DNA of 64,000 nucleotides from the NCBI GenBank assembly GCA_024305405.1, contig JAKNDB010000105.1:186001-250000 (forward strand), written 5' to 3'. This document shows, one piece after another, positions 38,601 through 53,028 of the stretch (within the stretch, counting starts at the first letter, position 1; each line of letters starts with the position of its first letter). The position numbers and the translations under genes are program-made. Source of the stretch: Dirofilaria immitis (lineage: Eukaryota; Nematoda; Chromadorea; Rhabditida; Onchocercidae). A model generated the notes under the pieces. It was not told the origin of the DNA and ran no database searches. It worked only from the letters and a program-made list of their open reading frames with translations.

Positions 38601-40749
38601 GATAGTAAAGCTAAATGCAAATAATAGGCATTGTAAAACTATAAAAAAAGGGTAATTAGTATTCATGCGAGAAATTTTCTTATTCGAGAAAAGTCATTAG
38701 GCGAACAGATAAATACAGAAAATTTGGACTTCGAGCATAAATGATGATATAAATATGATCTGAAAAAGAATATGTTATAATGCTCTCATAAACCATCAAG
38801 AAGAAAACTCGAGAATTTTTTTTCTTTTTGAAGAATAGTTCATTTCTGCAGGAGAGTTTATTTCTAGCAGCAGTATCATCAATTATTACTCGATAATACT
38901 GCTATCACAATTATGACTCCTCAAGGCATCATTATTCATGAAGTGAATGAATGAATGAAGAATAAATGGCAACTCCCTTGGGAAAGAAAGAAAGGAATGA
39001 ATTCAACCTTTTCACTCTCAAACTTGATCTTATCCTTTCCAACTTACCACATTTATCTTCACCTTCTCCCCTACCAGTAGTGGTCAAACAAATAGTCAAA
39101 CAACTTGCCATATTTATCTCAATTATTAATCTTTATAGGTAAGCATTTATTTTTTTCATTTCCTTATTATACTATTATCGATTAATTTATCCAAATTCTT
39201 CTCTCGTACCATTTTTTCGTCATTTTTAAACAATTCAAAAATTCATCCTGAGAGGATTTATTAATAATTATCATTAGAATGATATCTGTCTTTTCTTAGC
39301 ATATTTGATTACCTGAATCAACAGCCTATATGCAACTATGGGCAATGCATTAAAACTTAATTTTTTGATAAATTAAGTCCTTTTGAAAATTCAAATTTTT
39401 CCTTTCTTTAGAATTTCTCATGTTTTTATTTTTTAGAATTCGCAGAATTTTAATTAAAAATTTCAATCATTTCGTAATTTACTCTCAAAGGGTAATTTCA
39501 TTTCATCAATTCAAGCAGTTTTTGAAAACGAAAGAGATTATTGATTTTTTGGCTATATGTAAGAAAAATGCTAAAATGTTAATTAACGCTTTTAGATAGG
39601 CGCTTTTTATCAACCAATCTCATATATACATCAAATCATCTTGAGTTGTTGAATGTTGGCCAAATTCATCTTAATGGTTTAAGCAGAAAAATGAAAAAAA
39701 ACAATTTTTGATGAAACTATTTTAGATTTCATCGCTCAAAGATTAATATAACCTTTCGATTCGTTGATGTGTGATGCTCATTTGAAATCAAATTACGTTT
39801 CAGATTATCATTTCTTCTTTTCTTCTTTAGAAGAAAACAGCATGTTTTTAGCAGATTTTCGTACTAGTAGATAACGATTTACCTCAAGTTCCAAAAGTTT
39901 TCGTTTCCATATTCTTGACAAACAGTTAATGGGCTATTGGTTAAGCATTAAATTTATTAAAATAGGAGACTGCGTAAAATTTCAAAGTTATATGATATCA
40001 AGAATATTGTCTGTCTTGACGATTCTGTTCTACAGTTATTTCAACCATTTTTGATTATAATCTAATTTGGTCATTTCTTACATATATGGAATTAGTTCTT
40101 AAAGATTTTGTTAATTTAAGTTAATACAGAAATGTAATAATCGAGAAATACAATCTGAATATCCTTCGATAGCATGATAGAGAAGATAAATATTGTAAAC
40201 TTTCAAACAACTTTCAGCGAAGTTTAGTTGCAGAAATTGAACTTTTTCTGTGATTGTGTTTTAATTTCCAAAAACATGGAAATGAATGAAATATAAATAA
40301 AGTTTGTTTAAAAGGCAAAGTATTGGAGAAGAAATGTTATGAATCTAAAGCCAAGTTGAGATGAAATTCTAAACTTCGAAGCAACAAGTAGAAAGAAGGA
40401 CTTCTGCTAGAAGCAGAAAATTATGCATAATATTAAAATTTGAAAAATTGTGAAATTTGTAAGGATAGAAATGAATATATATAAGATATGTGGTAAGATT
40501 CATTGGTGAATAGATTCATATTTTCTTATACTCGCATATCAGAATGAAAACGATAGAACATTATGTAAATTGAAAAGTAACTTCAACGTACTTTTTGTAA
40601 TGATTGCTTTCTGTGGATGTAAGAATTCATTTCTCATGCATAAATAGAATTCAATAGGCGTAGGATAGAGGAAAGTTATCAAAATGTATATGGTATTCCG
40701 TACGCTAAAGAGAAAAAACAGCTGTTCTAATCATAGATTAGTATAGCTA
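35668..40749. other. mostly non-coding stretch with simple repeats
   Basis: It contains poly-A at 35889-35903, poly-T at about 36119-36134, a TA/TACG-rich low-complexity tract at 37431-37480, and a 15-bp direct repeat (TCACGCAATGAGATT) at 37794 and 37844. A near-repeat CAACTT(A/G)CCA(C/T)ATTTATCT occurs at about 39041 and 39101. No complete gene is supported. Upstream exons of the 35.6-kb gene may lie here. Confidence 0.4.
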
Positions 40750-41140
40750 TTAAAGAAGTTCGAAATTTAAGGAGAATAGACTTAAAGGTAGGACTGATCC
40801 GTTGAAAAACTCCGATAGCAAGATGATATGAGTGACCAGAGATGCACCAAGATCGCATATTAAATTACATTTCTTGAATTCAGTCACGAGAAAATAGAAA
40901 TTCAGATGGTGACTTCTGTCACATGCTTTACTAAAAAAGGATGACATTAGCTTCAAAATATAGATAATCTATAAATATTTTGGAATCTGAAATAAATTCT
41001 CTCTGTTGAACAGCTAGAATAGATCCAGTAAATCTATAGAAAGAATCAAAAATAATGTTGATGTGCCAAAATTGAAGAAAAGTATAATGAACTAGTATTT
41101 CACTTGTTCTCCAATGTCTAAATAGACCATGAATGAGCAA
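40750..41140 (-). mobile_element. possible degenerate BEL/Pao reverse-transcriptase relic
   Basis: Two overlapping minus-strand frames (40931-41140 and 40750-40956) continue one into the other with a frame change. Split over frames, the DNA shows pieces resembling the Pao-type reverse transcriptase: a TEVT...FLFSRD segment followed about 25 codons later by a LISS-like segment and LLSEFF. Several stops and shifts interrupt it. The match is short and partly imagined across frames, so it is a suggestion rather than a firm call. Confidence 0.3.
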
Positions 41141-44100
41141 AATTTCAAAGAATTCTAACGAATTAGGTCATGTTTCATTTTAAATCAATCATTATCTTGA
41201 AAAGAAGAATAATAAGTGGCTTTCTTTTGTGTCTTCTTTATTAATTATTAAAAGATCTCTAATGACGACAAAATTCGGTCATTAAAAACTGAATTGAAAA
41301 AGTTCTGCAAAAATCTCCAAAGAAATGTTTGACAATGAAGGGAAATAAATTATCTTCAAAATTAATGCTTTGAAGTCAAAAAATACTCGGCTTGATTTCC
41401 CAAATGAGAAGAAACGAGAATGGATTTCTACAGATAAAAAGTTATTGTAAGAGTAATTTGAAATGTAAACTAATCCAATGAACAGTTCCCACTGTCATAA
41501 TTTTCTTTAAAGAATTTTTCTAAATTTCGAATCAAGTATTTCAATTCCGCAATCCTATTTTGTTATATTTTGAAAGATTGATATCTGATTTAACTTCACG
41601 CTAATCTTCTATCCTAGTAATTGTATCATTCGATTGTATAAAATAGAAATTCAAAATACTTCAATCTATCTTATTCATTTTACTATATTATATCTGATGT
41701 AGCATATAAGGTTTCATGTTTGAGTAATTGGATTTTTGAAGATATTCTACATTTAGCAAAAGTTAATTTCAGATTTAAGTAATTTTAAGTATATCTTACT
41801 GCCAAAAGTAATTTATTCAATTGAAATTTGTGCAAATTTTTAAAACTAGAAAATATATATATACTAATGAGGGCATTTATTTAACAGTGCCATTTATACT
41901 TATTAAAAAATAAACATTGATGCCAGGATTTATAAAGTTCCTTTCATCGTAACTAAGATAGATAAACGATCAATGACCGGCTTATTTAATCATTCATTCA
42001 TTAATGATAACGATATTAGAGGGTTACAAGGTCACTCTAGCAAGGACAATGATGGTCAAAGCATGCATGATAAATTATTGACCAACAACCAGTGAGTGAC
42101 TATATAGACAATAAAAAGTGTTGTGAGATTCTTTCAATATAAATAGTTCAATGATCAGTGCAGAAATCATATTGATCACATTGACTAGATCTTCTTATAT
42201 CTGCTTGATAGCAATAAATTTGTTTTCTACTTGATAAAACTATTTCATCAGAGAATTAAGGAACTGTGCTAAAAATGGGGAAGAGGAATGAATAAAAGCA
42301 GTAATTGAAGAGGTACTATTAATGTCATATTTGGTGAAACTATTGTGTCTTGAACAAACTACAAATATATTGTGACATGACATCGATAGCACGATAGCAT
42401 CCGAGAAATACTTATTTTCTCGTCGTTTATTTATCGGTAGTTTCTATTATTCATTCACTTCTTTGATAAGTGTAAAATTGGGCTATCAAAAATTATCGAA
42501 CTATCAATAGTTGGAAATTAGAATGAAATTTATATGCATATTTATCGTTTTCAATATTTCAGTTATATACTAATAATTTGTTTTGCTTTTGAAAGCTTTC
42601 CAAAAATAATAGTTTAATAAAAATTAAAAGAAATAAATGACATAATGCCTCTAAAATTTAATTAAAAGGGATGACATGTTGAAGGGATATAATTTTAATC
42701 CTATTAGTATGATCCATTCATTGTTAATTATGATGCAGTTTTGATAAATGCTTCCAGAAATTGAAGTTATCCATTAGCAATCATTTCCCTCACATTAAGA
42801 ATTTAATGGTTGTTTACTGCAACTTCACTATTCAACTGACCTATGACGACATAAACGTTTTTCAAAAGCCTTCGATTTGTCTTCGGAGGTCAGCAGCTGA
42901 ATGCAATGTATGAAAAGAGAGATTGTACAAAATTTCATCATTTACCTTCATCTTTTTTCATCCTCAAAATCACTCGTGCATAATAATCTTGTGAATAATT
43001 AAAATAGTTCATCCAATTATGCTTCTGTTGAAGATATCTCTTACCTTACTTATTCGACCTCAAACATTCTCAATCAGTCTTTTTATTAATTCAGAAATTG
43101 TTAAATTTATAAAATTTGTCTCGTATTTATCACTCACATCTTTACAATTTTGATTCATACAGCAAAAAGAAAAGAAAATTAAATTTTCGCAAATTAGAAA
43201 AAATAGCAATAAATGGAAAGATTATCCTGAGTAGTTTAAATTTTTCGAAACTAAATGTTTAAATATTATAATTAATTAATGCGGTTATTTGCGAATTAAA
43301 ACCGGTCAACAACTAATAATTTGAAGAATTTAAAAGAATTCTGAATATAGGAATTTTCATGATTTTTGGCAGATACTCAACTGACTGTCTGTTTACAGAC
43401 GATATATTTGCTTAAAATCTGTTTATTATTTGAAAAATCCTACGGTTCCTAATTCTACTCTTTTTAGCTTTCTAATTTCTTTTGTGGGATTTAAACACCC
43501 ATGAGATATCAATCAAGATCTTAAAATTTTATGCAGATTGGAGTGGCTCTTGATTAGTTTTGACTGGGAGAAAGAAATAGTCACTAACGATGACTAAAGT
43601 GGATTATCGCTGTAACGTTTTGGGCGAGGCAGTTGCTGTTGATAGATCATCTTGATGAGGCATACTGACCAGTGGTCTGAATTGACAAATTTGGATTGAT
43701 CCAAGTCTTTTCTGTGCTTTGATTAGCACCTTTTATTATTTGATACTAAATTTTTCGCATATTTCTCTTTTGTGAGAATGGAATCTGAAGACTCTCATTA
43801 TTTCACAATTATTCCTTCTATTCGTTTTATTAATGTTGAAAAGGTGTTGGTAGTACTTCGAAAACATTCACTCTTATAAATAAATAAACAAACTGATAAT
43901 GAATGGTATTGTAGAGATAATTTATAATGATTTATAGTAATATTTTGATTTGCTTCATTTTATTTGAATAAATCTATGAAAGATTTAGAATACGAATTTA
44001 TTAAAATTTTATACTCTTTCATTTGAATATATACTAAGCTGAGCAAGCGCATTTTTGGCTTTACCAGTACTTCTCGAACTTTGAGAATTAAGCATTTCAG

Positions 44101-46362
44101 CATTTTCCAAATTAACCGTTAGTATCAAAGCTTCCATCTGCACCAATTAATAAATACATGGATTTTAAATGCAAATTTTCTTGAAACATTTGATATTCTC
44201 TTTCATATTATCTTTGCATACTGTACAGCTCACTTGATGCTAATTGCTAGTCATAACAACATTAAGAAAAATAAATAAACGGTGAATAAATAAAAGGAGA
44301 AGATTTTCGCATAGTTGCAAAGATGAACACTTAACATTATTAATGAATAATAATAACCGTTCGATAGCAATTTATAACTTGCAATTTGTTGCGATGACTT
44401 GTCTCGAGCAGAGTTCTATTACAACAAATTTCAATGTCTTTGCAACAACTCTTCGTTATTTTGAATGATTTGAATAAAGACATAATTTTGGAATTTAATT
44501 CTTGAAGTTTTGATTTAACTTCTTATCTTTTTTTGAATGTTTTCTTGTCTTCGAGTTTTGTTTAATTAATGATTATATAAAGTAATTAAAATGATATGCT
44601 TGATTGCATCACGTCTAATCCAATTTCAGTATAATTGCATATCATAGCTTTTTTTCCAGCGGTGAATTACCAAAAACCAATGATTTTAACCAGATGTGAT
44701 CATGATGTCTAGAAATATCAGATATTGATTTTCTAAGTTAATGTTGAAAATACATCTAAAATTACCAATTTATGAAACTAACGACAGATCTGAAGAGATG
44801 TGTATTTCTAAGCTAAATTAAAGCACATGTTTAAAATGCAAGTATACTCGACCTTCTGTTTCTCAATCATCATAATTATAATTAAGTGTTGCCATTACTG
44901 ATTAATCGCCTCCTGTTGCCTTTTACTAATAAACAAATTTTAGTAACATGTCTAAATAACCTTTATTATCTACTACTCATATCTATGTTTATACAGTAGC
45001 ATTCCTAAAGTCATATTTCTAATTTAACTAAATGCAAAAGATTTTTTATTTGAAACGTTCAGTTTCAAATTATTTCCATATTAACTATTTCATCTCTAGC
45101 AATTCTTTCATTATCTTTTCATACTTGTTATCGTTCAATTGTTTTACTGGCTTTCAGATGATTACAATCATTTTGACTGAAATTTTTTTCATATAATATT
45201 AAATTGCTTATAAAAATTTTGAATTCCAAATATTCGATTAGGCTCAGAGCCAGAAGTATTATTAGTGGTAATATTATAAAAAAAAATAGGAAAGTTAAAC
45301 ATTTTTATATTAAACCGATTAGACAAGAATGATATTAATATTGATATGACAGAAAGGACACTTTCTCTCACATTGCATTTATCTCTTATCCTTCAAAATT
45401 GCTCGAATGGATATTTGTTCAAATTTCTTCAACTTCTCGAGAAAGTCTCGTTAACAGTTCATTTAAATAACGCTTCATGTAAAAATATACATAATCTTTT
45501 GATTTAGGTAACAAGAGATTTAGCACTGCAGACGCTTAACTCAGATAATTGTATTGGCTAAACAAAACTTCAATATAAATAACTTAGCTATTCCTTAGCT
45601 ATTCTACTTGTCGCGAAGTTTTGACCATATTTTCATGTTTTCAGCAAACTGATTCAGATAAGATACTTCATGAATGTTGTTTATTTGTCTTCTTTAATAA
45701 TCAATTCATTTCAATCATTATTCCGTTTTTAAAAGCAATATAAACAGAAAGTTTCAAATTTTAGTCATAATTTTTAGTTTTTAGAAATACTTTTATTGCT
45801 GCAATCGCTTAAAAAATGATTTGAGTTGTTTTCAATGCTCAATTACTCTCTTCCTTTTCCTTATTTCTAAGCTATCAAATTTGATCTTTCTCATATGATT
45901 CGTTTTATTTTATCTCCTTTAATTTAAATGCTTCTAAACAATGTTCCATCACTTCTCGAATTAGATGCAATCATATAAGTCACTTTTTCATGAATTTGTC
46001 GTGTACATCTGATACAAATTTTATTAAAAATGCAATTGCCTTTTCCAAAATTTTTTGACCATTACTTTTATTTCAGTCTTCCTTAACATTAGAGAATATA
46101 AGTCAAAGTTAGTGATAAATTCTTGAAGCCTATTCATGTGACGATCACTATCGCTATTGTTACGTATATGGCAATACATAATTATTAATAGATACAAGTT
46201 TACTTTGATATTGGTATTGGAAACGTATGATTCTTACGCAATTTCAACATATTTTTCTTTCTCGCATTTTTTTCTTTTAGTTTTAATCCATTCCAAATTC
46301 AATCAAATTTTGATTAAACTCAAAGATTTTTAATCTTTCGAATTTGAAAAAAAAGGAGCAGA
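41141..46362. other. intergenic, no gene supported
   Basis: A/T-rich, upstream of the secreted-protein gene that starts at 46363. Slightly G+C-richer patches at 41990-42110 and 43480-43720 show no frame or repeat that I can name. The minus-strand frame 45189-45371 is unsupported. Confidence 0.4.
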
Positions 46363-49300
46363 ATGCAATCGTGGATATATATTCTGATCATTGTGCCGAT
46401 AAGAGGACTAGTGGATAAAGTTGAAGCTGAACCGATGATCACTGCCTCTGTTAGACTGGAATCTGGTGAGTGATGGATTTTGAATATTAATGTCAATTAA
46501 GATCTTTATTTGATTTCAGAAGGAAAAGAACGAATTGCCGGCAGAATTCAAAAACCCATCCCTTCGTTCATGAATTAAAAATTTTTTGAAACGTTTGTTC
46601 AGGACTTTTCATAACTTTATCATTCATTAATTTGGCTCTTTCCATTTTTGCTTTGATTTTTAAACTCTCTTTATAAATATTATCATTTCTATCTTCAACG
46701 CGTGATTTATGACTTTTCCAGTATTTCTAATCTTCATGATTTAGAATAATTGATTCGTTAATCTCGAACAGATATGATTTCAAATCTATAAAAATATGGC
46801 CGGTCAAGAGAGTTCTCTGGCTTTTTTTTCATTCTTTAAAATCAATGCTATTATTTATCGAACTTTCTTATAAACTTTATTTGATTTTAATCATATTTCT
46901 TTCACACATTCGCTTTTTCATTACTAATTTCAGCAGTTTACACTACGATTTATTACTTCTTTTAATAATTGCAAATTAATTTTAGATCCATTGGACTGCT
47001 CATTTGGCGGGTTATCTGCTTTAATTGGACATAACAATTTTTCGATCTTGGGAATGCTCCAAAATTGTGCAATATTTTATATTCTGGGTGAAAATGTTAA
47101 ACCTCACATTAACATCAATCTACCAAAAACTGAAGGCTCATTGAATCGATGCCAATCGCAAAAACCATTATTTTATCGGCGAAATAATGGTATTTTTAAT
47201 GAATTTTGAATTTGATTTATTTATGTGAATATTTACACTCGTACCGTCGCAGTGCATCTTCGATAATAAATATGAATTGAATTCGTTTATTTATAAAAAT
47301 TATATAAAATTTCATTTATTTTCATTTTGAGATAAAATATTTTCACCTAATATAAGCTGAATTTTATGCGAAATTGATTACAAAATTGAGCTTTTTGAAT
47401 TTCATATCTAATATTCTAATGATGATATGGTCAAGATTAACTTGAATCAATAAATGCAAATATTAATCTGCCAATTTACTTGAATAATTTTTATATATTA
47501 AAACAAAAAATCTAATATTTCAGAATATCAATTGCTCATAGCTCAAAAGATGAGTATTTTTACTGGTCAATGTCTATGGCAAAATAATTCGGATGTTTAT
47601 CTTAGTTGTTTATTCGATCGGAAACATTGGAAAAAGCATTCGATCAAACCTTCTGCAAGCGACGATATGGAAATAATCGGACATATTACTGACATTGATA
47701 CTGACATTCTCCACGTCTTTTACAATGATGGTGAACTACACAGATCTGTTATAATTTATCATAAAGTTTTTTTCAGCTTTAGAATCTCAACGTTAAAATT
47801 AGTCAAACATTAAATTTCTTTCGCTAAAACTTGATTTATATAAGCTAATATGGTTGATATAATTTTTAACAACAATAATAGATTGAAAATTTGCGGTTAA
47901 TTCAATTGTGACAGCATTATTTCTGAGTTATTTCCAGTCGAAGTTTCGGCAGAAGTGGAGGAGAATTTCCAGACAGCGAGAATATTTAATAAATAATGGA
48001 ATTGATTATTTTATAAGCTTTTATAATAATCTAATGACAGAAAAAGTTCTTCAAGTATGAAATTAATTAGCAAGACTTTTCGGTCCATTGGTTCCCATGA
48101 TCAGTCGATATAAATAATGGTTAATAAACAGTCAATCAATCGTTATCAGTGTGAAAGACAATTGTTATCACCACTCTATCATATATTTTGTTTTTGTTAT
48201 AAATATCGATCGTAGGTTTTATGGCGAGACTGAACTTTTGATATGATGACTAAATTATCTGCAATCACTTTTTAGAAAATGGAGTTATTCATGATTCAAC
48301 ATATAATATTTCATCAGAGAAATTTATCAAACAAGCAACTCTGCAGCAAAAGAATCTGAAGAAATTATCTTACGATTCAGATCGTCAAGTCAGTATGACA
48401 AACTTACTGTTGCTTAAGCAGACTATTGCCTTCAGATGGACATATTAATTTTTCCATTTTGCTGAATCTTAAAATTTTTTAAAATCTGTTATACTCTATT
48501 AAAATTTCTTCAAATTTTAAATTTACTGGTTTTGAGCATTTTTTTAAACAGAGCAATAGTATTTTAAAATTTTTCAGTTGATGTATATGTTCACAAATGA
48601 AATGGTTTATCAAAGAGTAAAAAGCAATTTTGGTATTTTTGCATATGAACCGACTTATTCTAAAGTCAATAATTTTAGCCGAGGAAGTTATTCATCTTTC
48701 TCCTTCAGCAATTATTATTACATCATTAAAAAGTAATTAATTTTTAATATTTAGTGATAGAGATATGAGGTAACATATATTTTTAAAATCTTTTCGAATC
48801 AATTGTAAATCAGAGGTCACACTCTAAGGTTTTCGCCCGTTTATATTCGAACAAATTGTGAATTCGAATTAAACTAAGTTAATTAAATTTAATTAAATCT
48901 TCTTTTTCTCCATTTTTCTTCCGCATTCATTATTGCTTTATAAGAAATTAAAATATTCATATTCGTATTTGAAATAGTAATGGAACAGAATATTTTCAGA
49001 CATTAGGTGATGGTCGTGTGGCTTACTATGCCGGAAAGGAAGGCAATTCTGAACAGGTATGCATTACGGAGGTACTACCGGAAGAAACTCTTTACATGTC
49101 ATTATTCGTAGATGCAGATAGTAAATCAGTCTATGAACGGATTCGAGCCCAACTTGCGCCAAGATCTACGCCAATCATATACGATGAAACGGCTATAGTT
49201 TCTATGATAGCTTTTAGGCCTTCATTTCAAGCTGTTTTATTCGTTCTCCTTGTGTCGCTATACTTTTTTCTAGGTGAAACTAAAAGCAATTTTATCAGTT

Positions 49301-49377
49301 TCATTTACGCAATCCTAAAATCAAATCTCAGCAAAATTAAGACCCGAAGTTCTATTCTAGTCATGGAAATGGAGTGA
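46363..49377 (+). CDS. unrecognised secreted or membrane-anchored protein
   Basis: Five exons join in phase: 46363-46465, 46986-47189, 47524-47730, 48276-48388 and 49000-49377. The first encodes a signal peptide (MQSWIYILIIVPIRGLVDKV). The middle carries cysteines in DPLDCSFGG, LQNCAIFYIL, RCQSQ, GQCLWQ and LSCLFD, and several possible N-glycosylation sites. The fourth is Lys/Gln-rich (KQATLQQKNLKK). The last begins TLGDGRVAYYAGKEG, has one more Cys (VCITEV), and ends with a hydrophobic segment of about 17 residues (AVLFVLLVSLYFFLG) and a 35-residue basic tail. This fits a type I membrane protein with a large extracellular part; a GPI anchor is less likely because of the tail. I recognise no domain and suspect a nematode- or filaria-restricted protein. 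No missing bases are needed. An alternative second exon exists (separate entry). Confidence 0.75.
46520..46578 (+). CDS. alternative terminal exon of the 46.4-kb gene
   Basis: Only 54 nt after the first exon, a canonical acceptor (TTTGATTTCAG) opens a frame in the correct phase, reading EGKERIAGRIQKPIPSFMN and ending in TAA. Used instead of the 46986 exon it would give a short secreted peptide of about 53 residues with no membrane segment. Whether it is used cannot be seen from the DNA. Confidence 0.35.
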
Positions 49378-52300
49378 TTATAAATTTTTAATTTAATTTG
49401 ATTTCTGATTTCCACAACAAATTTCAATTACATTGAGCATAATATTAATAATTTCTCGATCTTAGCTTTCTTACTCAACAGCATATCATTTCTATTTCAA
49501 ATTTTTCCAAATTTTAATTTGAATAATAATTCAAATTTTTCGATTTCTTTGAATGAAATCGAAGCTATATTTTGCACTGCATTGCATTGCATTGCGTTTT
49601 CGAGGTAGTCAGAAACTTCACGCAATGCTTAGAATCATTAGCATTCTTGAATTAGCGAATCTGATAAATGATATATATTTTCTATGGTATCGCTTAAGAT
49701 AAGTTTCGTTCACGGCCCTTCTTCGGCATAATTTGTGCTTATTTTCTTTTTCGAGTGATTGAAAAAATCGTTCAAAAATTAAAATTGTTCAGAGAATTAT
49801 GCACGTTTCATAACTGTAAAGTCCTTTTTAATGAATGGTTTTAATACCCTATGAAATTCTAAAAATTAATATGAAATATTCATTAAATTCACTTTAAAAT
49901 TCCTGTGATTTTCTGATGTTAAGTAAAATCAAAACATTGTAAATTCAAAGACCACAAAAATCATTTGAAAGCTAAGTAGCGATTTCGAACCTAATTGAAT
50001 TTTTACGTCACAAGTATAAATAAACTGATTCGAATATCTTATTAAGAATAAAAAGACTTTTTAGAAATTTAGAATGATTTTTGGAATTTCGAAAAGAAGT
50101 GGGTGGATAATTATTTCATTTTCCTCTACATTATGCTGGATAATTTATATGAATATCATACAATTTATTCAGATTCATCTTGCTTTTTCATAAAATTGTT
50201 TCATTTTTTCTCTTAGATTTTCAGTATTTACTATCTCTTTTTGTTCATTTTTATTTATTTTTGATATTTATTTGTTTGTTTGCATAATCTTTCATTTCTT
50301 ACATATGAAAATTAATTTCTAGGTTGGAGAAATGAATTTTTGCCTGAAAGATGAGTTAAAATGATTTGAAGCCTAATGAAAAGAGATGATATGATGAAAA
50401 AACTGCTCTATGGAAATGAAGTTAAAAATTAAGATGAATTTTTGAGCATTATCAGAATTTTTTAAATATAAATTTGATTGTGTACTTCCAATATTATTCT
50501 TTAACCGCTTTATTTAAACTTAATTAATTAATGCTTTAATTGCAAAGCTTGTTAAAGACTAAAATTTTATAATTAAAACCGCAATAATTTTTTTGTGCAC
50601 ATCTTCATATTTACTGAGGAATGAAATCATAAAAGTTCATTTGTTAAGACTCTAGAAATTTCATTTATATCGTTGTTTTCTTTTGGATAATGAAATTATA
50701 AAAAGCTAAGATTTACATAACGCTTCATGTAATATATTTGCGCCTATTTTTTGTTACGTAGTTGCGCTACATCGAAATAGGAACTTTGTATAAAGAACTT
50801 TGTAGAACGTTACATTTATTGAAAGTGCCATCTCGGATTCTTCCTTAGAGTATGACTTCGTATTTTTTGTAATGTTTGTTTCTCTTATCAGAGGGCTTTT
50901 GTAGGAATTAGTATCATCGACATCTTAAAGATACATATCTTGTAAAATAAACAAATTTTGCATATTTTTATAAACTGAGGATAGAGCTGCGATGCTTAAT
51001 TGCTTTAAATAGCATTGAAGAATTTCAATTTATTATTTTTCAATTTGCAAAATCAAATCTTATTGAAAGTTTGTATGCCATTAATCAGAAGAAATTATAC
51101 TGGATCCATTGCTTAACCATTGATTTAACCATAAATTGACGGTATGAAACTATTATTAGTGATAAAAGTCCTATAGAACAACTATCAGCATTTTACAGAC
51201 GTAATGCTGATTATCGCAAGCATTTTGCTTATCGTTTAACAAAAAGTTAGTTCTATTCCAATGTAACTGAAATGTTGCCAACTATCGTGAAATTTCCAAA
51301 CTTTCTTGTCAGAGTTGAAATTATAAAAGGAATTTGGAAAATTCTGTGTATTCAATGAATGACTTATTTGAAAGATAGAGAGTAATATTCCAGGTTATCA
51401 AAATATAATATTTTGAACTTTAAAAAAACCAGTGCGACATTTAAGAAAAACTGAACTGGAATTCTGATACCTTCGCTATCATCAATTCCTCATTTCTTCT
51501 ACCATCGATTCCCCATTAAATAAGGAAACTCTTTTGACCTATTTCAGCAAGTAATGTTTTCAATTCATATATTTGCATAGAATATTAAATTTGTCATTTC
51601 TTATTCTGCTTCTTATGCCAAACATATCTTATCAGTTTTCCAACTAATGTGAGATTTATTGTTCATAAAAACAATAATTTAATTGTTAAAATATGCACAC
51701 TTACCACAGAATAAATAAAATTAGTGATATTTTGTTCATTTCATTAGAGTAGTAAAAATAAATTATGCCTTAATTATTCAGTAGTAAAATTAATTACTAT
51801 CCATCTTTGCCTAATCGAATTTTCGAAATCCAAATACTGCATTAATGAAATCAATATCGAAACGAGCTCTATCTCAATTTCATGTTTATCAAGCAAGCGT
51901 TAGGTAGTGAACGAAATGTTTGGGAAAGTATTACGAGATGAAAAATCTACATTTTAATACTCATACAAATTTGCAAAAATTTTAATATAAATATAAACTA
52001 TTAGTTGTGCGTTTCTGTAAAGACATTAATTGTACTTTTTTTCAAAATTTCTGTAAATAATATTGAAATTGGTGTTTCTTTTGAAGTTTAACTCTAAATA
52101 GCTAACCTGAATATCTCTGATTCAGTATTTTCTTCTTCATTGATTACCGTTAAATGGATGCTTTGAAGATAATTTTTATATAAACAAAGAGCAATTTTCC
52201 AAAACTAGTGCATTTGCATTGAATGCGATCAAAACTTAAAATAATGATGTTTAGAAATTTAATAAGATTATCCATAGCACAAGAAATATGTTAAAAATGG

Positions 52301-52920
52301 AAATAATTTTATAGCATTAAACCATAGCTTTTGTGATAAAAAAACTTTGTAATGCCAATATATCTGATCTTTAATTTCAATTACTGTCATAGTAAATAAG
52401 CTTTTTTATTGAATTGCCATGTATCTTAAAATTGGAAACAATTAAATGTCTTCAGCATTAAAGTTGGAAGTTCAAAGCTACTAAGTTAAAATTCAATACG
52501 GTCATTACTTCGTATTTTTAGCTGCAGACCATTTTGCAACCTGAAATATAGCAATATTTGAATTCTCAATATTGCTTAACCGAATCAGTTTTGAATATTT
52601 CCCGCTCTGAGTTGAGTTTTAACAACAAAGATTTTGATCAGAAGTAACCTGCAATGCTTTCTTCAATATCTTTTTACTTTTGAAATTTCTCGCTCATAAT
52701 ATAGTTATATAAAAATTCATACCAATCTTTAGCAATCCGTATAATATATCTAAAATTACTGCAACGATGTTATAGGATTTATACATCATTTATTAATTTA
52801 TTGATATCATATATCTTTTGCCAATTTCATATTTGATATATTAAAGAATCTTTTCTTATATTGAACACATGCAAAATAAAGAAACTAAAATGGAACATTG
52901 CAAAATATCAGCTTACATCA
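49378..52920. other. intergenic, no gene supported
   Basis: A/T-rich. It holds an ATTGC pentanucleotide run (about 49576-49599) and one copy of a 45-bp dispersed repeat (49960-50006). No exons were recognised. Confidence 0.4.
49960..50006 (+). repeat. dispersed 45-bp repeat, copy A
   Basis: ATCATTTGAAAGCTAAGTAG followed by CGATTTCGAACC and an A/T tail ending TTTTTAC. It matches copy B at 53972-54013 with few substitutions and a 4-bp length difference. Confidence 0.7.
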
Positions 52921-52938
52921 TACACACACACACACACA

Positions 52939-52969
<31 letters not shown>

Positions 52970-53028
52970 GCATACACATACACACACACACACGTATATA
53001 TATATACATGTATGTATATATATATATG
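52921..53028 (+). repeat. CA/TA compound microsatellite
   Basis: Long (CA)n runs interrupted by TACA and CGCATA, followed by (TA)n with ATACATGTATGTATA. The open frame over it (52861-53058) is only the repeat translated. Confidence 0.95.
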
